This document shows, piece by piece, positions 52,170-61,329 of a stretch of DNA of 64,000 bases. The notes under the pieces were generated by a model. It was not told where the DNA came from. It saw only the letters and a list, made by a program, of their open reading frames with translations, and made no database searches. The stretch is from G963663315 sp963663315. Its GTDB lineage: Bacteria > Pseudomonadota > Gammaproteobacteria > Arenicellales > Poriferihabitantaceae. Made by a program: the position numbers and the translations under genes. Positions within the stretch are counted from its first letter, which is position 1; every line of letters begins with the position of its first letter. The stretch spans positions 806,001 to 870,000 of the forward strand of contig OY760176.1 in NCBI GenBank assembly GCA_963663315.1, in the 5' to 3' direction.

Positions 52170-52754
52170 TTACAATAACTGCACAATCAGCTTACTTAAT
52201 GCCAGGGCACGATGGCTGACCCTGTTCTTCGTTTCCGCATCAAGTTCGGCTGAGGTGCAATTCATTTCAGGGATGCAGAAAACCGGGTCGTATCCGAATC
52301 CATTATGTCCACAAGGAGATTCAGATATCCGACCCTGCCAGATGCCCTGGCAAATAATCGGATCAGGGTCATCAGCCCTCATTACCATCGCTACGGTACA
52401 CTGGAAATGGGCATTGCGGTCTACAGCAGGCACATTCTTTAATTTTTCAAGCAGCTTGTTGATATTTTGTTGATCCGTGGCGTTTTCTCCGGCATAACGG
52501 GCAGAATAGATACCGGGTTCTCCATTCAGACAGTCGACACACAGCCCGGAATCATCAGCGATGGCGGGCAGGGCGCTTTGTTTGCTGGCGTGGCGTGCCT
52601 TGATCAGCGCATTGGCTTCGAAAGAATTTCCGTTTTCGATTGCGTCGCCAATGCCAAATTCAGTCTGATTGACAATTTCGTGATCCGAACATTCCAGCAA
52701 TTTCTGAATTTCCCTGATTTTCCCCGGATTACTGCTGGCAAGCACAATTTTCAT
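52170..52754 (-). CDS. rdgB: dITP/XTP pyrophosphatase
   Basis: 194 residues. IVLASSNPGKIREIQKLL, ADDSGLCVDCLNGEPGIYSA and the C-terminal SHRALALSKL are the HAM1/RdgB signatures. It removes inosine, xanthosine and similar triphosphates from the nucleotide pool. It lies downstream of rph on the same strand after a 53-base gap. The rph-rdgB pairing is common in gammaproteobacteria. Confidence 0.96.
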   Translation of the reverse strand: MKIVLASSNPGKIREIQKLLECSDHEIVNQTEFGIGDAIENGNSFEANALIKARHASKQSALPAIADDSGLCVDCLNGEPGIYSARYAGENATDQQNINKLLEKLKNVPAVDRNAHFQCTVAMVMRADDPDPIICQGIWQGRISESPCGHNGFGYDPVFCIPEMNCTSAELDAETKNRVSHRALALSKLIVQLL

Positions 52755-52807
52755 GCCTCTGGACCCTGTTTCAGATCCCGGACGAAATTATTCGGCAATT
52801 CCTTCAT

Positions 52808-53533
52808 TCATAATATCCTGTCAAGACTTTCCCTTTGCTTGTCAAACAGCAAATTGCATCCCCGGGTCGCATGATCAAGCATCATATCCAGCATCTCTCT
52901 GGAAAAAGGCGCTCTTTCTGCAGTACCCTGGATTTCGATAAGGCCGCCCTGATCATCCATCACGACATTCATATCGGTCTCGGCGCCGCTATCCTCGGGG
53001 TAGTCGAGGTCGGTGACCACCATACCTTGATAGATTCCGACTGAAACCGAAGCGACAGCGCGGTAAACCGGATTTTCCAGGAGCAGGTTTGAATCAATCA
53101 GGCCGTTGATTGCGTCCATCAGTGCAACATATGCCCCTGTGATTGAAGCCGTGCGGGTTCCACCATCCGCCTGCAGTACGTCACAATCAATGGTGATGGT
53201 TCTCTCTCCCAGTTTCCTTGTATCGATGGCTGCACGAAGTGACCGCCCGATCAGTCTTTGAATTTCCTGGGTGCGGCCAGATTGTTTTCCCCGCGCAGCT
53301 TCGCGTACCGTACGTTCATTGGTGGCGCGCGGCAACATGCTGTATTCCGCTGTGATCCAACCGCATTTGGAATTTCTGAGGAAACGAGGAACGCGGTTCT
53401 CTACCGAAGCGTTGCACAATACTTTTGTATCACCGAAACAGACCAATACGGAGCCCTCAGCATGTTTGGTGAAGTGACGTGTGATGGTGACGGGTCTGAT
53501 CTCGTCCGGCCTGCGGTTATCTGTTCGTGTCAT
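52808..53533 (-). CDS. rph: Ribonuclease PH
   Basis: 241 residues from the ATG at 53533. A TTG immediately before it is unlikely. RPVTITRHFTKHAEGSVLV at the start, GRSLRAAIDTRKLGERTI with phosphate-binding Arg, and LDYPEDSGAETDMNVVM with the metal-site aspartates are diagnostic. It trims 3' ends of tRNA precursors phosphorolytically. The full length is present, unlike the frameshifted copy in E. coli K-12. Confidence 0.97.
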   Translation of the reverse strand: MTRTDNRRPDEIRPVTITRHFTKHAEGSVLVCFGDTKVLCNASVENRVPRFLRNSKCGWITAEYSMLPRATNERTVREAARGKQSGRTQEIQRLIGRSLRAAIDTRKLGERTITIDCDVLQADGGTRTASITGAYVALMDAINGLIDSNLLLENPVYRAVASVSVGIYQGMVVTDLDYPEDSGAETDMNVVMDDQGGLIEIQGTAERAPFSREMLDMMLDHATRGCNLLFDKQRESLDRIL

Positions 53534-53683
53534 CAAGGAAAAACTGGAATTATCGGGATTCGGATTATACCTTTAATCGTCGAAGCAGTTGTCTTGTACC
53601 CGACTTGCATTTACCAGATTGGGGCAGCTTCAGAACTTTTTCTGATAAATCCGGGCATGGCAAGGTGGTTTTGATTTATCGGG

Positions 53684-54649
53684 CTACCGGTCTGATTGCC
53701 TTAGGAATGCGATCAGATTTATCATTTCAAATGCAATCGTAGCCGCTGCCAGCGCGGTGATTTCCGCATGATCATAAGCTGGCGCCACTTCGACGATATC
53801 TGCTGCAATCAGGTTCAGGCCCTTGAGTCCGCGAATGATATTGATCAGTTCCCGGCTGGACATGCCAGCGATTTCAGGCGTCCCTGTACCCGGGGCATGA
53901 GCAGGGTCGAGCACATCGATATCTATTGACAGGTAAAGCGGGTTGCCGCCGACGCGGTCTCGAATGCGTTTGACGATATGATCAATACCATGGGTATGAA
54001 TTTCATCGCAGTGTATGACCTTGAATCCAAGCTCTTCGTCGTTCTTCAAGTCATCCTTGCTGTACAAAGGCCCACGGATGCCGACGTGCATCGAGGCATC
54101 ATCGTTGAACAGGCCTTCTTCAGCTGCTCTGCGAAATGGTGTTCCATGCGTATACGGTGCGCCAAAATAAGTATCCCAGGTATCGAGATGCGCATCGAAG
54201 TGAACCAGCGCTACCGGCCCCGTCTGTTTGTTGACTGCCCGCAGCAGTGGGACGGCGATAGTGTGATCTCCGCCCAGACTGACGATGGAGTTGGCTTTGG
54301 CAAAGAGACCGGTTGCCGCGGTTTCGATCTGTTGAATGGCTTCTTCTATACTGAAGGGATTGCATCCCACATCTCCGGCATCTGCAACCTGAATCGATCT
54401 GAATGGTTCAGTGTCATAAGACGGATGAAAATTGGTGCGGAGATGCCGGGAGGCCTGACGAATGGCCTGTGGGCCGAATCGGGCGCCCGGTCGATAGCTG
54501 GTGCCGGAATCGAAAGGGATGCCGAGTATGGCAACGTCACAATAAGGCACATCCCGCAGTTCGGGTAACCGGCAAAATGTGGATGGACCCGCGTAACGCG
54601 GTATTACAGTCCCGCTAACGGGTTCTATCGGGGAAGATTTTTGAGACAT
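53684..54649 (-). CDS. speB: Agmatinase (ureohydrolase family)
   Basis: 321 residues from the ATG at 54649 (MSQKSSPIEPVSG). The open frame extends 36 codons further upstream through the promoter region and is not expected to be coding. Manganese ligands appear in SLGGDHTIAVPLL, LVHFDAHLDTWDTYF and YLSIDIDVLDPAHAPGTGTP. FDSGTSYRPGARFGPQAIR is typical of agmatinase. It splits agmatine to putrescine and urea. The PuuA-like gene (57954) and the urea/amide importer nearby would handle putrescine and urea. A guanidinobutyrase is an alternative. Confidence 0.87.
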   Translation of the reverse strand: MSQKSSPIEPVSGTVIPRYAGPSTFCRLPELRDVPYCDVAILGIPFDSGTSYRPGARFGPQAIRQASRHLRTNFHPSYDTEPFRSIQVADAGDVGCNPFSIEEAIQQIETAATGLFAKANSIVSLGGDHTIAVPLLRAVNKQTGPVALVHFDAHLDTWDTYFGAPYTHGTPFRRAAEEGLFNDDASMHVGIRGPLYSKDDLKNDEELGFKVIHCDEIHTHGIDHIVKRIRDRVGGNPLYLSIDIDVLDPAHAPGTGTPEIAGMSSRELINIIRGLKGLNLIAADIVEVAPAYDHAEITALAAATIAFEMINLIAFLRQSDR

Positions 54650-54729
54650 GGCTGCAATCCGGTTCAGTTCTGATTGTGTGTAAGCGAATCTTATCGGTTT
54701 GTGATACAAGAATGCGCTGTGATAAAGTA

Positions 54730-54757
54730 TATTTAATATTGCTTTACTGGTATACAA
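54730..54757 (-). promoter_or_regulatory. Candidate promoter for the agmatinase gene
   Basis: On the minus strand TTGTAT (54757-54752) and TAAATA (54735-54730) are spaced by 16 bp, in an AT-rich stretch about 80 bases before the ATG. Confidence 0.4.
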
Positions 54758-54800
54758 TTTATTTCACACAGTTGGTATCAATCGTTCAGTTTCAACCTGT

Positions 54801-55199
54801 TTGCCGCCCTTTATCCTGCGAGCCAGAGTGGTACCGTTGAGAAATACAGGGGCAGCCCTGGCTCCGATGAATTCATTCCTGGCCTTGCAGGGCCTCGAAA
54901 CCCTGTCCTTGAGAATGGATAAAATTTGTGAAAACACACTTACTGTGGCCAAACATCTGCAAGGTCATGAACGTGTCGAGTGGGTTCGTTACACGGGTCT
55001 GGATGACAGTCCTTACAAAGCGCTGCTGGACAAATACATGAATGGGAAAGGTTCCGGTGTGATGAGTTTTGGCATCAAGGGTGGCATTGAAGCTGGAACC
55101 AGATTTATCGATGCACTTCAACTGATACTGTGGCTGGTTAACATCGGGGATGCCAAATCCCTTGCCTGTCATCCGGCTTCGACTACCCATCGTCAACCA
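54801..55199 (+). pseudogene. Remnant of a MetY-type O-acetylhomoserine sulfhydrylase (C-terminal part)
   Basis: The frame reads PFILRARVVPLRNTGAALAP, SFLALQGLETLSLRMDKICE and LVNIGDAKSLACHPASTTHR, a clear match to the C-terminal third of Cys/Met-metabolism PLP enzymes of the MetY type. The N-terminal two thirds, including the PLP lysine, are missing and no homologous sequence is seen before 54801. Homology stops after STTHRQ near 55197, where the last 50 or so residues of a true MetY should follow. There is no ribosome site. It is a non-functional fragment. Confidence 0.85.
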
Positions 55200-55314
55200 G
55201 GGACTGATTGCAACCATACCGAGGAAAGTCCCAATCGAGCAGACCGAAGAAAATCTGCATATCTGCACTCCTGAACAGATGATTGAAGAACTGTTACCCT
55301 ACCACCCGGCGTAA
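55190..55314 (+). pseudogene. Unidentified C-terminal protein fragment
   Basis: One base out of frame with the MetY remnant, an open stretch reads IVNQGLIATIPRKVPIEQ then TEENLHICTPEQMIEELLPY and ends at TAA (55312-55314). It looks like a real protein C-terminus because it has a sensible composition and helix pattern. I cannot name its family. It begins where MetY homology ends and stops where the betaine-binding-protein remnant ends, so it appears to be a third piece joined into the decay zone. Chance open reading is possible at this length. Confidence 0.35.
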
Positions 55315-55657
55315 TCACATCGGCCAGACGCGATACCTTGCCCTCGGCTTCAAGCCTTGCATAGACGTCGCCAGTCGAGTTCAGCCACTATTCGGTGACG
55401 ATGTCCGGTTCGCCGTTCCCGGCCAGAGACGCGACGGACGTGGTGGTTGCGGACGGTACCTTCTCAATTTTGCAGCCATATCCCTGCTCCATCAGGAACT
55501 TGGAGACTTCCGTGATGATCTGCGAAGAGGCCCAGTTCATCTCGGTAATGGATACCTCACCGCAATCGGCGTTCGCGGGGTTCGCCGCAGTCAGCATGAC
55601 GCCTGCCACGGCGCCTGCTAATCCCAAAACAATCTTGCGCTTATATATTGGATACAT
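55301..55657 (-). pseudogene. Remnant of a ProX-type glycine betaine binding protein (N-terminal part)
   Basis: Reads from ATG at 55657 through a signal peptide (VLGLAGAVAGVMLTAANPAN) to CGEVSITEMNWASSQIITEV and EKVPSATTTSVASLAGNGEP, typical of OpuAC/ProX receptors. An in-frame TAG at 55390-55388 falls where relatives have a leucine codon (TTG to TAG would need one base). Beyond it the frame continues with family-like sequence (WLNSTGDVYARLEAEGKVSR) to PGG near 55301, then homology ends. About 118 of some 330 codons remain. No transporter genes adjoin. Confidence 0.85.
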
Positions 55658-55711
55658 TGGAATTTTCCTGGTAGTTATTATGTAACTTTATTTACTCCCT
55701 GGTATTGTTTG

Positions 55712-56911
55712 TTATTGCAAGAGCTTTTGGCTCATTCCTGCGGCAAGCAGATAAAAAACCAGTCCTGCTGTCGACAGCGCTATCAGTATGGGCAGGACCA
55801 GTTCGTAACCACCGGCTTCCCAGATCAGGGAACCCAGAAAAGGCCCAGAAGCAGCGCCCGCCAAGAAAAACAGGGCCAACGCGCCGGATTTGGCGCCGAA
55901 ATTATTTTGCCCCAGAATGTCTCTCGCTATAACGGGCCGAATAACATTGACCATGCCATAGCCACCGCCGAATAACACTACAAATCCCACGAGCAGACCT
56001 GTCTGTGGTCCGGCAACCATCAGCGCCAGCGACGAACAACCCAGGATTACAAAGCAACAGATTGAGATACTGTGATGGGTCACATGCCGAAATGCCGCCA
56101 TCATGACCAGTCGACCTGCAACCTGCGCCGGCCCAATCAGTGATGCGATTGTGGCTGCCGCATCCGCTGCAACCTGCCGTTCGTTCAAAATCGGAAGCAA
56201 ATGATGAAGCGTGACGCCATGCACTACTGCACTGAATGCAAATCCCAGCGCAAGCAGCCAGAACGCTGGCAAGCGGGTAAACATTTCCGGTTTTTCCCGC
56301 CGGTGATGCGTTTCCGGTAACTGCGGTCTGGCCGGATAGCCAAGGCTGTTTGATCCCAGCCAGGTCAGGGGCGCGCCAATAAATATGACCAGGCCGGAGA
56401 ATATCCTGACAGCGGCCTCCCAGCCAAATGCGCTGGTCAGGTAATGGGTCAGCGGGAAGCACACTGTGCTGGCGAATCCGGCGATCACGGTAACCAGGAC
56501 AATGCCATGTTTGGCGTTCTCACTTCTGCACCGGGTAATCAATGCAAAGCACGGCTCATACAGACAGCCGGAGAGAGCAATACCGATCAGACCCCAGACC
56601 AGGTAAAACTGTGCAAGCGAGGTGACGTAAGACAGACTGTACAGGCAGATACCACCGACAATTGCGCTCAAGGTCATCAACAGATGTCCCTTGCCCCGAT
56701 CTATTACTTTACCTGCTAGAGGCGAAACGATGGCAGATATGAAAATTGCCAGGGTGAGGGCGCCGGTAAGATCGACCCTTGACCAGCCCAGAACCATTTC
56801 CCATTTGACCAGCATCGCCGGAAACAGATAATACAATCCGGCCCAATTGCATATTTGTCCGCCGGCAAGACAGATGATGGCGAGATCGGGCTTTCCGGCA
56901 TTCTTCCCCAT
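55712..56911 (-). CDS. Major facilitator superfamily transporter
   Basis: 399 residues with twelve predicted helices in two halves around a central cytoplasmic loop (about 195-215, rich in basic residues, PARPQLPETHHRREKPEMF). The loop between helices 2 and 3 reads AGKVIDRGKGHLLM, a variant of the MFS signature. The overall pattern is that of monocarboxylate/oxalate-formate-type MFS proteins. The substrate is unknown. It follows the decay zone and precedes, divergently, fdhD. Confidence 0.82.
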   Translation of the reverse strand: MGKNAGKPDLAIICLAGGQICNWAGLYYLFPAMLVKWEMVLGWSRVDLTGALTLAIFISAIVSPLAGKVIDRGKGHLLMTLSAIVGGICLYSLSYVTSLAQFYLVWGLIGIALSGCLYEPCFALITRCRSENAKHGIVLVTVIAGFASTVCFPLTHYLTSAFGWEAAVRIFSGLVIFIGAPLTWLGSNSLGYPARPQLPETHHRREKPEMFTRLPAFWLLALGFAFSAVVHGVTLHHLLPILNERQVAADAAATIASLIGPAQVAGRLVMMAAFRHVTHHSISICCFVILGCSSLALMVAGPQTGLLVGFVVLFGGGYGMVNVIRPVIARDILGQNNFGAKSGALALFFLAGAASGPFLGSLIWEAGGYELVLPILIALSTAGLVFYLLAAGMSQKLLQ

Positions 56912-57050
56912 ATTTATCCCAATGTGCTGGACAAGAACACTTCAATCGCCTCTATCATTCATTTTTATCGGTTATTGAACCGTTGTCGTTATTTTGAGTT
57001 AAGATTTGTGATAGATTGGAGTGTTGATATTGTATCGTGATTGCACCCAA

Positions 57051-57944
57051 ATGAATTATCCAGGTATCACATTAACCGGTGACAGCAGCCCGATGATTGA
57101 GTTAGGGATGGCGGATATCGACCTTTCGCTTCCGGTAATGAGTAATGAGGGGCTGGAAGGAATTTATCAGGTGCAATCCCGCAACCAGTATGGTGAAGAC
57201 CGGGAAATCAACATTGTCGGTGAGGCGCCCCTTACAATAAAGATCGACGGCCAGGAGTTGGTGACGTTGATGACACTCGGAACCCATCCGGAAAAACTGG
57301 TACTGGGATATTTGCGCAATCAGACATTGTTTGAAAGTCCCCGGGAAATCAAATCCATACAGGTTGACTGGGAGCGTGAACTGGCTGAAGTGGTCACGAT
57401 GGATGGACGCGGCGTACGCGGATTTGACACCACCAGAAGAACCATCACCAGTGGCTGTGGCCAGGGCACGATACTGAGTTGTACCCTTGACAAATTATAT
57501 CAGTACAGGTTGCCGGATATTGAGATCAGGCAGTCGGATATTTACAAGGTATTGAAACAGGTTGCAAATTTCAACAAAGCTTATCGAGCTGCGGGTTCGG
57601 TACATGGTTGCGGGCTGTGCAAGAACGGAGAGGTGTTGTTATTTATTGAAGATGTCGGCCGTCACAATGCAATGGATACCATTTCCGGGGAAATGTGGTT
57701 AAGTGGAATACACGGCAACGATAAGATATTCTATACCACGGGTCGGCTGACTTCGGAGATTGTGATGAAAGCGGCCTTGATGGGTATTCCGGTACTGGTT
57801 TCCCGCAATGGCACAACCAATATGGGCCATGAACTTGCGGTGGATCTGGGCGTAACCTTGATCGCCAGGGCGAAAAGCCGACATTTTACTGCGCTCAATG
57901 CACGCAACCTGATATTTGATGCCAAACCGGAGAAAATCAGGTGA
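57051..57944 (+). CDS. fdhD: Formate dehydrogenase accessory sulfurtransferase FdhD
   Basis: 297 residues from the ATG at 57051. An upstream in-frame start at 57021 is possible but lacks support. INIVGEAPLTIKIDGQE, TLGTHPEKLVLGYLRNQ, TSGCGQGTILSC, AAGSVHGCGLCKNGE and EDVGRHNAMDTISGEMW are FdhD blocks. The cysteine in SGCGQG corresponds to the conserved CxxC loop, here with one cysteine of the pair. It passes sulfur from IscS to the molybdenum cofactor of formate dehydrogenase. No formate dehydrogenase gene is in the window. Formate released by formamidase nearby would be a plausible substrate for such an enzyme. Confidence 0.93.
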   Translation: MNYPGITLTGDSSPMIELGMADIDLSLPVMSNEGLEGIYQVQSRNQYGEDREINIVGEAPLTIKIDGQELVTLMTLGTHPEKLVLGYLRNQTLFESPREIKSIQVDWERELAEVVTMDGRGVRGFDTTRRTITSGCGQGTILSCTLDKLYQYRLPDIEIRQSDIYKVLKQVANFNKAYRAAGSVHGCGLCKNGEVLLFIEDVGRHNAMDTISGEMWLSGIHGNDKIFYTTGRLTSEIVMKAALMGIPVLVSRNGTTNMGHELAVDLGVTLIARAKSRHFTALNARNLIFDAKPEKIR

Positions 57945-57953
57945 TCCGGCACG

Positions 57954-59333
57954 CTAAACGCTGAGCAGCAGGTGCTCTCTTTCCCAGGCGCTGATGATTT
58001 TCAGGAAAATATTGTACTCATGGTGTTTGACGCTGCTGTATAACCGGATAAATTTCTCTCCGAGTATTTCATGAAGTTCCTCGCATTCGAGCAGTTCATT
58101 GACCGCTTCCCTGAGGGTATGGGGCAGAGTGGTTGCCATCTCGCTGGCGTCCCCTGAAACCGGTTGCTTCGGATCTATCCGCTGTTTTATTCCAAGGTAA
58201 CCGCATGCCAGGGATGCTGCGATAGCGAGATACGGATTTACATCTGCGCCCGCGATACGGTTCTCCACTCTGCGCGCCTGGGAATTTGAAACCGGGACAC
58301 GTAATCCTGCCGTGCGGTTGTCGTACCCCCATTCGATATTGATAGGAGTGCCGAACTTGTCGGGCGCCAGCCGACGATAAGAATTGACGTTGGGCGCGAT
58401 CAATGCCATTGCGGCTGGAAGATATCGTTGAAGCCCACCGATATACCACCTGAACAATTCACTTTCCTTGCCGTTCCCGTCAGTGAAAACATTCGAGCCT
58501 GTGCTGTCAATCAGACTTTGATGAAGGTGCATTGCACTGCCTGGTTCATTCTCCATCGGTGCAGCCATGAAGGTGGCATACAATTCATGGCGCAAGGCGA
58601 CCTCCCGCATCCCCCGCTTGAAAAGAAAAACCTGATCAGCAAGTTCAAGAGCATCACCATGCAGCAGATTGATTTCCATTTGAGTGACACCTGACTCATG
58701 GATCAGGGTTTCTATTCCGATGTCCTGGGTTTCGCAATAGTCGTAAAGGTCCTCGAACAACGGGTCGAATTCATTGAGTGCATCAATACTGAAGGGCTGT
58801 CGTCCGGCTTCCGGTCGTCCGGACCGGCCGACGGGCGGCTCCAGTGGGCAATCTGCATCCGTGTTCCGCTTGACCAGATAAAACTCCACTTCGGGGGCGA
58901 CCACCGGTGTCCATCCCTGCTCCTGGTAGAGATTCAGAACCCTTCTCAATACCTGTCTTGGCGAAACCTCGACCGGTTTTCCATCAAAATGATAACAGTC
59001 GTGAATTATGATTGCGGTCGGGTCACTGGCAAAGGGAACCCGTCGAACCGTGGATGGGTCCGGTCTGAGGAAAATGTCCCCATCCGATTCATCCAGCACA
59101 TCACATTCAGTGGGATAATCACCATTCACGGTTTGCCCGAAAACACTTTCGGGCAGACGCAGCCCGACATCTTCCTGGTATTTTCTGGCAGGCAGAATTT
59201 TCCCTTTTGCGGTACCGGTCATATCCGGGATGACCGCTTCAATCTCTTCTATATTGTTTTTGTCAAGCCAGTTTCGGAGGTCAGTGGGCAACTTCCCCCC
59301 GGCGTTGTTTTCTCCTGGGATGTTTGTCGGCAT
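57954..59333 (-). CDS. Glutamine synthetase family protein, PuuA/gamma-glutamyl-amine ligase type
   Basis: 459 residues. The catalytic domain has APEVEFYLVKRN with the metal glutamate, METEN-like THMEINLLHGDALELADQ represented here by VTQMEINLLHGD, AMHLHQSLIDSTGSNVF with the conserved histidine, and NVNSYRRLAPDKFGTPINIE, then RVENRIAGADVNPYLA. The N-terminal LPARKYQEDVGLRLPESV pattern resembles putrescine gamma-glutamyl ligases more than GlnA. It would join glutamate to putrescine or a related amine with ATP. It is nine bases from fdhD (convergent) and about 100 bases after the formamidase gene. Confidence 0.85.
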   Translation of the reverse strand: MPTNIPGENNAGGKLPTDLRNWLDKNNIEEIEAVIPDMTGTAKGKILPARKYQEDVGLRLPESVFGQTVNGDYPTECDVLDESDGDIFLRPDPSTVRRVPFASDPTAIIIHDCYHFDGKPVEVSPRQVLRRVLNLYQEQGWTPVVAPEVEFYLVKRNTDADCPLEPPVGRSGRPEAGRQPFSIDALNEFDPLFEDLYDYCETQDIGIETLIHESGVTQMEINLLHGDALELADQVFLFKRGMREVALRHELYATFMAAPMENEPGSAMHLHQSLIDSTGSNVFTDGNGKESELFRWYIGGLQRYLPAAMALIAPNVNSYRRLAPDKFGTPINIEWGYDNRTAGLRVPVSNSQARRVENRIAGADVNPYLAIAASLACGYLGIKQRIDPKQPVSGDASEMATTLPHTLREAVNELLECEELHEILGEKFIRLYSSVKHHEYNIFLKIISAWEREHLLLSV

Positions 59334-59435
59334 TGAGTAGTGAGTATATTCGGTGGGGAAAAAATACTTTATAATTCCTGTACTTCAGGTGGTTTCTGGC
59401 GACGTTGCGCGTACACGTTTGAATGATCTGAATCA

Positions 59436-60449
59436 TCAAATCAAATAACGCTTCGGCATAGCTGCCCCCATTGTGTACTTGGGATCGACAAAGTTACCAA
59501 GACGCACTTTCCCGCATTGACTGAGCATCATATACGCATCGTAACGATTGAAACCGTAGTCGTTCTCAAGCCAGTAGATCAACTCCCGATAGGCAATACG
59601 TCCCGCATCCTCCAAAGGTCGGGCGCTCCCGATCGCCATGATGAAATCATCGCTTTCCAGGCGTGGCCAATCAATCGGCTGATCCTTTATCAAGTTAACA
59701 GTGATGGTTGTGAACGTTGGATATTCAACAGCGACTCCACAGACCTCCCCGTCTCCCTGGCACGCATGCGCATCGCCAATGAACAGTCTGGCGCCCTCTA
59801 TCCGAACTGGAAGATAGGTCACAGTCCCCGGCCCCATATCAGGAAGATCCATGTTTCCGCCATGACTGTCGGGGGTTAGCGAATTTATCGAATCGATCTC
59901 TGGCGAGCAACTAAGAGTGCCTATATGAGGTCGGTACGGAAACTTGATTTTGTCATTCCAGTGGACAATCTCTTCGTCAACATGAATTTTCCTGACGATC
60001 TCCGGTAGCGGCTCGTTAAGGGTGGCGGTGAGATTTGTACCTGTGAGAGCGCCGAATTCCCGGATCATGCAACAGGTACCTCTGGGCTGATCGCCGCGGG
60101 GAACCATTTTCTCTATATGAACACAGAGGGTGTCTCCGGGTTGAGACCCGCGCACCATGATCGGGCCCGCCTGCGGATTGAGGAACGGCATTCTGAGAAG
60201 TTCTGAGGGTTTATCGCTTTCTGACTTGATCGCTCCTTCAAATGCATCCTGTGTCTCGACCACGATAGTGTCCCCGGGATCAACTTCAATAACCGGGTCG
60301 CTGTACGGACCGATTGTGTAGATGTAAGTCCCCTGAACCTCAGCGGATAATTTATGCACCTTGCCCGTCGCAACTTTTGCAACCCCCTTTTTAAACATGA
60401 TCGAATTCGATACCCAGTCATTCGGATATATGCGCGTAATCATTTCCAT
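59436..60449 (-). CDS. fmdA: Acetamidase/formamidase family hydrolase
   Basis: 337 residues with an AGGGAG ribosome site just upstream. PVIEVDPGDTIVVETQDAFE, PQAGPIMVRGSQPGDTLCV, CSPEIDSINSLTPDSHGGNM, FIGDAHACQGDGEVCGVAVE and YMMLSQCGKVRLGNFVDP are the family blocks. The FIGDAHACQGDGE motif surrounds the active-site residues. It hydrolyses short amides to ammonia and the acid (formate from formamide). A 155-base gap separates it from the ABC ATPase genes upstream. The Methylophilus fmd operon has the same pairing of formamidase with a urea/amide importer. Confidence 0.9.
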   Translation of the reverse strand: MEMITRIYPNDWVSNSIMFKKGVAKVATGKVHKLSAEVQGTYIYTIGPYSDPVIEVDPGDTIVVETQDAFEGAIKSESDKPSELLRMPFLNPQAGPIMVRGSQPGDTLCVHIEKMVPRGDQPRGTCCMIREFGALTGTNLTATLNEPLPEIVRKIHVDEEIVHWNDKIKFPYRPHIGTLSCSPEIDSINSLTPDSHGGNMDLPDMGPGTVTYLPVRIEGARLFIGDAHACQGDGEVCGVAVEYPTFTTITVNLIKDQPIDWPRLESDDFIMAIGSARPLEDAGRIAYRELIYWLENDYGFNRYDAYMMLSQCGKVRLGNFVDPKYTMGAAMPKRYLI

Positions 60450-60604
60450 GGCTTTCTCCCTCTTGGTTGATAGTATTGATTAGTGCAAGTTTAACTATAA
60501 TCTTGAGAGGCACGCAAGCGGCATCTGTGCAAAAAGCTCACGGAAGAATGCGCCCTGTTTCGACTGAACGCCAGATACACGTATTATAGTCATTTCCCTG
60601 ACAA

Positions 60605-61327
60605 TTAAAGGAGAGACAGAACTTCGGTCAAGCGACTTTCATCCTTCACTTCCTCCGTGGTCAGTGTAGAGACGATCTCGCCTTTGTTCATCGCATATGC
60701 CTTATCTACACATTCCGATATCAGAGCAGCGTTTTGATCTATCAGGATAACCGAAAGACCCATCTCCGCTTTTAACTGAAGAATCACATCGCCGATTTCG
60801 TTAATCACGTTTGGTTGGATGCCTTCGCTTGGCTCGTCAAGAATCAATATCGAGGCTCCACCAGAGATCGCTCTTCCAATCGCAAGCATTTCCTGCTCTC
60901 CGCCACTCAGGGAGCCAGCGAGTTGATTTCCTCGCACCTTCAGGATGGGGAAAACAGTGTAGATAAGATTGATAAATCTTTCCCGCACCGCCGTATCCGG
61001 GATGAGATATCCACCCAGAATCAGATGCTCTTTTACGGTCATGCGCGGAAACACACTGCGGCCCTGGGGTACATAACCGACTCCCATGCGAGCAATTAAA
61101 TGAGCCTCTGTATGGGTGATTTCCTCGGTTCGGATGTAAACAGATCCTTTCATTGCTGGAATCAAGCCAACAATGGTTTTAACCAGTGTTGTTTTCCCAA
61201 CTCCGTTTCGCCCGATGATTCCCAATATCTGACCGGGTTCCAACCGTAGCGAGACTCCCCGCACGACCTCGGCGGTTCCGTAACCGCTACTTAACCCTCG
61301 GGTTTCAATTTCAGCGGTCTGTTGCAA
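60605..61327 (-). CDS. ABC transporter ATPase, LivF/UrtE type
   Basis: 240 residues. Walker A is GIIGRNGVGKTTLVKTI, the Q-loop region VGYVPQGRSVFPRMTVKEHL, the signature SGGEQEMLAIGRAI and Walker B ILILDEPSEGIQPNVI. It is the second ATPase of a branched-chain-amino-acid-type (HAAT) importer. The NVINEIGD and IQPNVI segments resemble UrtE. It starts two bases after the first ATPase gene. With formamidase next, urea or short amides are the likely cargo. Confidence 0.9.
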   Translation of the reverse strand: MQQTAEIETRGLSSGYGTAEVVRGVSLRLEPGQILGIIGRNGVGKTTLVKTIVGLIPAMKGSVYIRTEEITHTEAHLIARMGVGYVPQGRSVFPRMTVKEHLILGGYLIPDTAVRERFINLIYTVFPILKVRGNQLAGSLSGGEQEMLAIGRAISGGASILILDEPSEGIQPNVINEIGDVILQLKAEMGLSVILIDQNAALISECVDKAYAMNKGEIVSTLTTEEVKDESRLTEVLSLL

Positions 61328-61329
61328 GG

